A stretch of DNA of 13,104 bases, from positions 1-13,104 of the forward strand of contig DAIEML010000042.1 of NCBI GenBank assembly GCA_027349615.1, in the 5' to 3' direction. Positions 7,434-13,104 of the stretch are shown piece after piece. The notes beneath the pieces are model-generated. The model saw only the letters and a program-made list of their open reading frames with translations, was not told the origin of the DNA and did no database searches. Both the position numbers and the translations under genes were made by a program. The stretch comes from Ignavibacteriales bacterium (GTDB taxonomy: Bacteria; Bacteroidota; Ignavibacteria; Ignavibacteriales; Ignavibacteriaceae). Positions within the stretch are counted from its first letter, which is position 1. Every line of letters starts with the position of its first letter.

Positions 7434-8060
7434 ATGCGGATATTTATTTTAGAAGAACATGCAATACTTAAAGAGGGTTTAATAAGAATTCTTAATAACC
7501 AACCTGGTTATGAAGTTGTGGGGACAGCAAATTCTTCAGAGGAATTATTTTCCAAATTGAATGGGCTTAATATTGATTTAATAATATTAGGATGTACTTT
7601 TGCCGGTAAATTTGAAACCGACATTATAGATCTCCTTAAAAACAATTTCGCTAAAGTAAAAACTTTAATATTGTGTGAACACTCTTCAAATTTATTTGCC
7701 TTAAGATTTATTAAAGCCGGCGCATCTGGTTTCATTTCAAAAAAAATCAGTGTTGAAGAATTTTTAGATGCATTAATTAAAATTAAAAGCGGGCAGAAAT
7801 ATATTGAATCTAATTTGTCATCTTATATTGATGCAAATTCATTAGGCAATAATTCAATATTACCGCATGAAAAATTATCAAATAGGGAGATGGAAGTTTT
7901 AAGATTAATTGCAAATGGGAAAAAGATAAGTAAAATTGCAGCCGATTTATCTTTAAGTATAAATACAATTTCCACTTATAAATCTAGAATATTTGAAAAA
8001 TTAAATATGAAATCTACTGCTGAAATTATCCGGTATGTTTTTGAACACAACCTAATTTAG
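7434..8060 (+). CDS. NarL/FixJ-type response regulator with degenerate receiver domain
   Basis: A 208-aa transcription factor with an N-terminal receiver (1-120) and a C-terminal LuxR/GerE helix-turn-helix (about 145-208: LSNREMEVLRLIANG, then KISKIAADLSLSINTISTYKSRIFEKL). The DNA-binding half is fully canonical. The receiver keeps acidic residues Glu7-Glu8 (usually Asp-Asp or Glu-Asp) and Lys103 (FISKK). The phospho-acceptor Asp is replaced by Gly53 (DLIILGCTFAG; codon GGA at 7590-7592), the following conserved Pro is Ala57, and the conserved Thr/Ser is Cys81 (LILCEH). It therefore should not be phosphorylated in the normal way; regulation by dimer contacts, ligand or abundance is inferred. 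The frame is intact, so this is not a pseudogene by visible criteria. The ATG at 7434 starts exactly at the MRIFILEEH first strand. It is flanked by sensor proteins on both sides and is the only dedicated DNA-binding regulator of the block. Confidence 0.92.
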   Translation: MRIFILEEHAILKEGLIRILNNQPGYEVVGTANSSEELFSKLNGLNIDLIILGCTFAGKFETDIIDLLKNNFAKVKTLILCEHSSNLFALRFIKAGASGFISKKISVEEFLDALIKIKSGQKYIESNLSSYIDANSLGNNSILPHEKLSNREMEVLRLIANGKKISKIAADLSLSINTISTYKSRIFEKLNMKSTAEIIRYVFEHNLI

Positions 8061-8399
8061 TCATCAATTGTTTTTTCTCTTTTGAAATATTATTATTATC
8101 AAAATAAAATTAAGAGAAATTATTGAAAGTAATTATACAACTTCTTCACTTCAATTTACGTTTTTAAAATCGTCATTTATATTCTTAATATATTTAGTCC
8201 ATAATATGTCTTCGTGCATTGGATTAAATATTTTAACTTCATTTGCGGATCAATCAGAATATCATAGAACATAAAAACTTTAAAAAGTTTCTCTATTAGT
8301 ATTTTATTATTAAGTATAATGCTCACGATTAATAAAATTTAATCAAATGACTCGGAAGCTTTATTTAAACTGAATAGATAATTTAATAAGTGATATAAA
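8061..8399. other. 339-bp non-coding stretch between response regulator and hybrid kinase
   Basis: No credible gene was found on either strand. The stretch is very AT-rich and contains a short hairpin-forming sequence, AAACTT-TAAA-AAGTTT (8275-8290), and a perfect TATAAT (8315-8320) about 80 bp before the downstream start codon. On the minus strand a roughly 32-codon open stretch (about 8155-8250) looks protein-like, but it lacks a start supported by a ribosome-binding site or by a recognisable family. Confidence 0.6.
8315..8320 (+). promoter_or_regulatory. candidate -10 element TATAAT for the REC-PAS-HK gene
   Basis: A perfect TATAAT lies 79 bp before the ATG at 8400, just after a small AT-rich hairpin (8275-8290). 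No convincing TTGACA-like -35 is present at 16-18 bp (the sequence there is TCTATT). If used, it would give a leader of roughly 70 nt. Confidence 0.3.
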
Positions 8400-10661
8400 A
8401 TGGAAAAAAGAATTAAGTTATTGATGCTGGAGGACAGCAAAGAAGACGCAGAAATAATTAGGAACGAACTATCAAAAACTGGCTTTGACTTTGTAATTAA
8501 GTTAGTTGATAATAAAACTGATTTTGAAAAAACATTGATTGAGTTCGAGCCGGAAATTATTCTTTCAGATTATTTAATGCCCGGGTTTAATGGACTTGCA
8601 GCTTTAAAATTAGTTAAAGAAAAAGCATTGGATATTCCTTACATATTTGTTTCCGGGCATATTGGTGAAGACCTTGCAATTGAAGCTTTACACAATGGTG
8701 CCACCGATTATGTGCTGAAAGATAAATTGTCAAAGCTAAATCCGACAATTATCAGAGTTCTAAAAGAAAAAGAAGAAAAACAAAAAGTTAAGGAAATAGA
8801 AATTGAGTTAAGAGAATCGGAAGAAAAATATCGAACGATTGTAAATAGCTTAAATATTATTCTTTTCATTTTTGATTTTAATGGAATTATAAAATTTGTA
8901 CAAGGTAAAGGTTTAGAAAGTTTAAATTTGAAAGTTGAAAACTTAATTGGTTCTTCTATTAAGTACAGTTATAAAAAAATTAAGATTCAAACGAATGAAG
9001 GTATAATCATTTCGGGGGAAGAAGCATTTCATAATGTACTAGAAGGAAATGTAGTACATGGAATATCAAATTTTCAAAACCGTTATTTTGAGATAAAACT
9101 GGTTCCGCAAAAAAATGAAATTTATAATAGAGTTGTCGGTATTGTAAATGATATTACAGAATTGGTGGAATTAAATGATAGATTAAAAGAAAGCGAGGAA
9201 CGTTATCGAAATATTTATGAGAACGCTCCAATTGGTATTTTAAGTTTTTCCAACAATGGAAAGCTTTTAAATGCAAACCCAGCTTTCCAAAATATATTAG
9301 GATTTGATGAATCAGAATTGCAAAAATTATCTATCAGCGATTTAACTTTTAATGATGATTTTACTGTCAGCAATAATAATTTTACTGAAATGAAATTAAA
9401 TAAAAAAGATCTTGTTCAGTTTGAAAAAAGATATGTTAAGAAAAATAAAGAAGTTATTTGGGCAAATGTTACTGCATCGGCAATTCGCGACGAAAAGAAA
9501 AATTTTCTTTACACAATTACAATGGTTGAAGATATTACTAATAAAAAAAATGCTGAGAATGAAATTAAGGAAAGTGAAGAAAGATTTAGACAACTAGCTG
9601 AAAATATCAGCGAAGTTTTTTGGATGAGTGATCCGTTAAAAGAAAAAATTATTTATGTTAGTCCGAGCTATGAAAAAATTTGGGGAAAACCTAGAAATCA
9701 ACTATATGAAAATTCTAAAATTTGGATTGATTCAATTCTAAAAGAAGATTGGGAAAAAATTGGCAGCAATTATATTGAAAGACAAAATAATAACGAATAC
9801 GATGTTGAATACAGAATAATTAATTCAGATGGTAAAATCAGATGGATTAGAGATAGAGCTTTCCCAATTCTAAATGACAAAAAAGAAGTTTATAGGATTG
9901 CCGGCATTGCGGCTGATATAACTGAAGTTAAAAATGCAATTGAACAGATAATAAATGCAAAAGAAAAAGCTGAAGAAGCAGATAAATTAAAGTCAGAGTT
10001 TTTAGCTCAAATGTCTCACGAAATTCGTACACCAATAAATACAATTTTAAATTATAATTCATTGATCAAAGAAGAGCTATTAAATCAAAATGGAATTAAA
10101 TGGGCATCGGCTTTTAATTCAATCGATATAGCTGGTAAAAGATTAATAAGAACTATTGATTTGATACTTAATATGTCGATGATTCAAAGCGGCAAAGTTG
10201 AAATAAATTCTGAGTATGTAAATATGTATTCTCTGTTAATTCAATTAGTAAATGAATTTAAAATCATTGCACAAGAGAAAAAATTGGAATTAAACCTTAA
10301 CAATATATCAATGAATACTATAATAAATTCAGATGAATATATTGTTACTCAAATTTTCCAAAACTTGATTGACAATGCAATAAAATATACTAAGCAAGGA
10401 AAAGTTGAAGTAAATGTTTATAACAATGATGAAAATAAATTATGCGTTGATATAAAAGATACTGGAATTGGGATTTCAGAAAAATATCTTTTGCAAATCT
10501 TTGAACCTTTTACACAAGAGGACACCGGATATTCGAGAAGATATGAGGGAGTAGGACTTGGGTTAGCATTAGTCAAGAATTATGCTCATTTGATTCATGC
10601 TAAAATAACGGTTGAATCTGAAAAAAATAAAGGCTCTGTTTTCCGAATAATTTTTAATTAA
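8400..10661 (+). CDS. receiver-PAS-PAS-PAS histidine kinase
   Basis: A 753-aa cytoplasmic sensor kinase with an N-terminal receiver. Domains: REC 1-125, with Glu11-Asp12, phospho-acceptor Asp57 (ILSDYLMPG), Ser85 and Lys107 all intact; PAS 140-255; PAS 265-383 (ends MVEDITNKK); PAS_3-type PAS 392-512 (ends IAADITEV); a short coiled linker rich in Glu/Ala/Lys; HisKA with His540 in MSHEIRTPIN; and HATPase_c with N box NLIDNAIKYT (Asn655, Asn659), G1 DTGIG (687-691), F box FEPF (701-704) and G2 GVGLGLAL (717-724). All catalytic motifs are present, so it should autophosphorylate. The receiver sits before the sensors, the reverse of the common hybrid order, so it may receive phosphate from another kinase and modulate this one. 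No membrane span. The start codon lies directly before the first receiver strand (KRIKLLMLEDS). The leader is 339 bp. Confidence 0.94.
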   Translation: MEKRIKLLMLEDSKEDAEIIRNELSKTGFDFVIKLVDNKTDFEKTLIEFEPEIILSDYLMPGFNGLAALKLVKEKALDIPYIFVSGHIGEDLAIEALHNGATDYVLKDKLSKLNPTIIRVLKEKEEKQKVKEIEIELRESEEKYRTIVNSLNIILFIFDFNGIIKFVQGKGLESLNLKVENLIGSSIKYSYKKIKIQTNEGIIISGEEAFHNVLEGNVVHGISNFQNRYFEIKLVPQKNEIYNRVVGIVNDITELVELNDRLKESEERYRNIYENAPIGILSFSNNGKLLNANPAFQNILGFDESELQKLSISDLTFNDDFTVSNNNFTEMKLNKKDLVQFEKRYVKKNKEVIWANVTASAIRDEKKNFLYTITMVEDITNKKNAENEIKESEERFRQLAENISEVFWMSDPLKEKIIYVSPSYEKIWGKPRNQLYENSKIWIDSILKEDWEKIGSNYIERQNNNEYDVEYRIINSDGKIRWIRDRAFPILNDKKEVYRIAGIAADITEVKNAIEQIINAKEKAEEADKLKSEFLAQMSHEIRTPINTILNYNSLIKEELLNQNGIKWASAFNSIDIAGKRLIRTIDLILNMSMIQSGKVEINSEYVNMYSLLIQLVNEFKIIAQEKKLELNLNNISMNTIINSDEYIVTQIFQNLIDNAIKYTKQGKVEVNVYNNDENKLCVDIKDTGIGISEKYLLQIFEPFTQEDTGYSRRYEGVGLGLALVKNYAHLIHAKITVESEKNKGSVFRIIFN

Positions 10662-10673
10662 AAATCATTTTAA

Positions 10674-10694
10674 TTGTAGATATTTCCGCTACAA
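10674..10694 (+). terminator. candidate hairpin TTGTAG-9 nt-CTACAA after the REC-PAS-HK gene
   Basis: TTGTAG (10674-10679) pairs perfectly with CTACAA (10689-10694) over a 9-nt loop, 12 bp after the stop codon. It is followed by ATAATC, as is the similar hairpin at 7195-7213. There is no T-tract immediately after, so a terminator role is uncertain. Confidence 0.3.
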
Positions 10695-10721
10695 ATAATC
10701 AAAATTAAACTTATTATATTT

Positions 10722-10750
10722 TTGCTAATGATATTTAGAAAACTGATAAT
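10722..10750 (+). promoter_or_regulatory. candidate sigma70-like promoter for the second kinase gene
   Basis: TTGCTA (10722-10727) and GATAAT (10745-10750) are separated by exactly 17 bp and lie 50 bp before the ATG at 10801. Each matches most positions of the -35 and -10 consensus. Whether this lineage uses E. coli-like promoters or a Bacteroidota-type element is unknown, so this is tentative. Confidence 0.3.
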
Positions 10751-10800
10751 GATTTTTTCAAATAAATATTTAATTAGTTCTTTTTTATTCCGGGAATTTA

Positions 10801-13104
10801 ATGGACGAAAATAAAAAAATTGAATGGCTAAATGAACAATTAAGTAAGCTCCATCAAGAAGTTTCTTATTTAAGGGTGCGAGATAAAAAATTTAAAAAAA
10901 TTGAAGATGAATTAAACCTTTCACAAAACAGTTTTAGAAACATTATTTATGAACTGCCTTTTCCAGCTGAAGTTTTCGATGCACAAGGTTACAGCATGCT
11001 TATTAATCGAAGTTTTCTTGAAATGTGTAGAATTCCATCGGAAGAATTGATATTAAATAAATATAATATTCTAAAAGATTCTTCAATAAAAAAAATAGGT
11101 ATTGAAAAGGAAATAAAAGCAGTTTTTTCCGGAGAGATAATTATCCTTCCCAAAGTTGTAATTAAATTTGATGAGTTTAGAAAAAAATTCGGAATTCAAA
11201 GAAGAGACGAAGCATTATTTGAGCTAACCTTGTTTCCTGTCTTTAATAACAAAGGAAATATTTATCAAGTTGTAGTAATATGGAAAGACATAACACAACT
11301 TTATCATGAAGAAAATCAATTACATCTTTTAATATCTGCATTGAACGCTTCAATAAATGGAATTGTAATTACTAATAAATCTGGAAATATTATTTGGGTT
11401 AATGAAGCTTTTGCTCAACTGACTGGTTATAATAAGTATGAAGTATTTGGAAAAAATCCTAAATTTTTAAAATCCGGTAAGCAGGATAAAGAATATTACA
11501 AAAATCTTTGGGACACAATATTATCCGGAAAAGTTTGGAAAGGAGAAATTGTAAATAGAAGAAAAGATGGATCTGAATACATTGAATATGAAACAATCAC
11601 TCCAATAATTACTGCAAATGGTGAAGTGGAAAATTTTATTGCAATTAAAACAGATTTAACAGAACAGAAAAAAAATGAAATAGAATTAAAGAAGTTAAAT
11701 CGTGCCCTTAAAACTATAAGTTCTTGTAATAGTGTTCTCATCCATTCTACATCTGAATCAGAATTAGTAAAGGAAATCTGCCGTGTTATTATTGAAGTTG
11801 GGGAATATTATTTCACTTGGATAGGATTATTGGATTTAACTCCAGGTACATTCATAACTCCGGTTGCGTATTCTGGATTTGATAAAGGTTATCTAAATAT
11901 TTTAGGCTCAAATTTAAAAGAGAACAAAAAAATAATCAGTCCATTACTAAAAGCAATAAAAGAAAAGAAAATTCAAATTGTTAAAAATATTTCGGAATCA
12001 ATTGATTTTTCACCTTGGAAAGAAGAGGCAATAAACCGGGGATATTCATCAGTTATTGTGCTGCCATTAATTATAAATGATGAATCAAGTGGCGTGTTAT
12101 GCATCTATAGTAATTTTGCCGATGCTTTTAATGAAGAAGAAATAAATTTACTTGAAGAACTTGCTAATGATTTATCATTCGGTCTAAATACCATTAAAAT
12201 AAATTACGAAAAGAAAAAAACTTTAGAAGAACTACGTAAAAGCGAGCAGCTTTATCGCTCATTATTTGAAGAAGATATTGCAGGGCATTATATTTCTACA
12301 CCAGGCGGTAAAATAATCAATTGTAATCCTGCATTCTTAAAAATATTTGGATTTAAAACGTTGGAAGAAGCAAAAGGCTTCAATTCGGTCAAACTACATG
12401 CTTCACCGGAAACGCGATTAAAATTTATTGAAAAGCTGAAACAAGAAAAGAAAATTGAAAATTTTGAGTCTGTTGGTTTTAGCACCGATGGAAAACAAAT
12501 ATTTACCATAGAAAATGTTTGGGGAACTTTTAATGATAATGGTGAATTATTAGAAATTAAAGGTTATTTATATGATATAACAAAAAGGAAATTAGCTGAA
12601 TTAGCATTAAAAGAATCTGAAATTAAATTTCGAGAACTAGTTGAAAATATTGATGAGGTAATTTATTCGGTGGACCTAAATTGGAATATAACTTATGTAA
12701 GTCCGGCAATAAAAAAATTTAGCGGTTATTCACCTGAAGAATTACTTGGGAAAGAATTTTCAAAATTATTATCGCAGACAGAAATTCAAACAATGAAAAA
12801 TACTTTTAATTCATTTCTTATTGGAAAAAATGATTCTACTGAATGCAAAATTATTTCAAAAAGTGGTGAACAAAGGTGGGTAAAATATTCAGGTCATCCA
12901 ATCTTAAAAGAAAAAAAAATAATTGGTTTCCAAGGTGTATTGACAGATATAACCGAATTAAAAGAAGTTGAAGAAAATTTAATTAACGCAAAAGAAAAAG
13001 CTGAAGAAGCAGATAAAATTAAATCAGAATTTTTAGCTCAAATGTCTCACGAAATTAGAACGCCAATAAATATTATGCTTAGTTATAATTCTTTAATCAA
13101 AGAA
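10801..13104 (+). CDS. multi-PAS/GAF histidine kinase, 3' end outside window
   Basis: An open frame of 768 codons runs from ATG 10801 to the window end without a stop. Reading it by codon gives: a coiled N-terminus (1-40); PAS about 44-167 (ends VVIWKDIT); PAS about 178-288, NifL/Aer-like, with NPKFLKSGKQ and GEIVNRRKDG; GAF about 298-465 (RALKTISSCNSVLI, then EICRVIIEVG and FTWIGLL); PAS about 481-597 (ends LYDITKRK); PAS about 603-720 (ends GVLTDITEL); linker; and HisKA with His750 in MSHEIRTPIN. The frame is cut inside HisKA; an HATPase domain would be expected beyond 13104. No membrane segment is visible, so a cytoplasmic sensor is likely. The linker and H-box nearly match those of the upstream kinase. 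The start is chosen because ATG 10801 follows a stretch with in-frame stops and a promoter-like sequence; there is no Shine-Dalgarno. The partner regulator is unknown. Confidence 0.92.
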   Translation, partial: MDENKKIEWLNEQLSKLHQEVSYLRVRDKKFKKIEDELNLSQNSFRNIIYELPFPAEVFDAQGYSMLINRSFLEMCRIPSEELILNKYNILKDSSIKKIGIEKEIKAVFSGEIIILPKVVIKFDEFRKKFGIQRRDEALFELTLFPVFNNKGNIYQVVVIWKDITQLYHEENQLHLLISALNASINGIVITNKSGNIIWVNEAFAQLTGYNKYEVFGKNPKFLKSGKQDKEYYKNLWDTILSGKVWKGEIVNRRKDGSEYIEYETITPIITANGEVENFIAIKTDLTEQKKNEIELKKLNRALKTISSCNSVLIHSTSESELVKEICRVIIEVGEYYFTWIGLLDLTPGTFITPVAYSGFDKGYLNILGSNLKENKKIISPLLKAIKEKKIQIVKNISESIDFSPWKEEAINRGYSSVIVLPLIINDESSGVLCIYSNFADAFNEEEINLLEELANDLSFGLNTIKINYEKKKTLEELRKSEQLYRSLFEEDIAGHYISTPGGKIINCNPAFLKIFGFKTLEEAKGFNSVKLHASPETRLKFIEKLKQEKKIENFESVGFSTDGKQIFTIENVWGTFNDNGELLEIKGYLYDITKRKLAELALKESEIKFRELVENIDEVIYSVDLNWNITYVSPAIKKFSGYSPEELLGKEFSKLLSQTEIQTMKNTFNSFLIGKNDSTECKIISKSGEQRWVKYSGHPILKEKKIIGFQGVLTDITELKEVEENLINAKEKAEEADKIKSEFLAQMSHEIRTPINIMLSYNSLIKE

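Noticed and set aside
7434..8060. Response regulator as a pseudogene because of the missing Asp
   Set aside because: The frame is intact, the length is normal, and both the receiver core hydrophobics and the DNA-binding domain are well preserved, which suggests a functional pseudo-receiver rather than decay.
8155..8250. Minus-strand open stretch of about 32 codons (contains KIFNPMHEDILW) in the gap before the REC-PAS-HK gene
   Set aside because: It has no supported start with a ribosome-binding site, is bounded by stops on both sides, and matches no family I recognise. It could be a gene remnant, but chance is as likely.
9412..9597. Plus-strand 61-codon frame inside the REC-PAS-HK gene
   Set aside because: It is out of frame within a well-conserved PAS domain and is Lys/Leu-rich by codon shadowing; there is no independent evidence of expression.
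11440..11500. LOV-type photosensor in the second PAS domain of the partial kinase
   Set aside because: The region reads GKNPKFLKSGK; the flavin-binding LOV signature needs Cys in GxNCRFLQ and has Pro here. It is better described as a NifL/Aer-like PAS, and cofactor binding cannot be judged.
11496..11741. Minus-strand open frame of 81 codons
   Set aside because: It is antisense to the PAS2/GAF region of the long plus-strand kinase frame, has low-complexity Phe/Ser-rich content and no family resemblance. It is a shadow frame, as is the one at 12288-12509.

Overview
The window is strongly AT-rich and its proteins are rich in Lys, Asn, Ile and Glu. With the exception of pepD, start codons lack a convincing Shine-Dalgarno sequence. 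Together with the style of the PAS/GAF histidine kinases, this suggests the Bacteroidota/Chlorobi-Ignavibacteria side of the tree, most likely an Ignavibacteria-like organism. That assignment is an inference from sequence style; no 16S rRNA or other taxonomic marker is present. No tRNA, rRNA, CRISPR array or insertion sequence was seen.

Left part (1-2123, + strand): the 3' end of typA/bipA (ribosome-associated GTPase) is followed after a short gap by pepD, an M20-family aminoacyl-histidine dipeptidase. Then comes a minus-strand pair (2158-2990): a small secreted protein and, overlapping it by 4 bp, a small SET-domain protein. A divergent intergenic region leads to a class A beta-lactamase-related secreted serine hydrolase (3247-4143).

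Right part (4224 to the window end, + strand): a signal-transduction block of four genes, each with its own leader of 80-340 bp. (1) A 983-aa PAS/GAF protein with six sensory modules and no kinase or other output domain. (2) A NarL/FixJ-type response regulator whose receiver has lost the phospho-acceptor Asp (Gly53) and the conserved Thr/Ser (Cys81) but keeps an intact LuxR-type DNA-binding domain. (3) A complete REC-PAS-PAS-PAS-HisKA-HATPase kinase. (4) A PAS-PAS-GAF-PAS-PAS-HisKA kinase open at the window end; it runs from 10801 without a stop codon. The two kinases share a near-identical linker and H-box, so they are paralogues or have exchanged sequence.

Possible joint working (inference): the kinase-less sensor and the phosphorylation-incompetent regulator sit beside two multi-sensor kinases. 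The block may therefore form a signalling network in which part of the signal moves by protein contact or ligand binding rather than by classical His-Asp transfer. This is the most unusual aspect of the window; the remaining genes are ordinary housekeeping or accessory genes.
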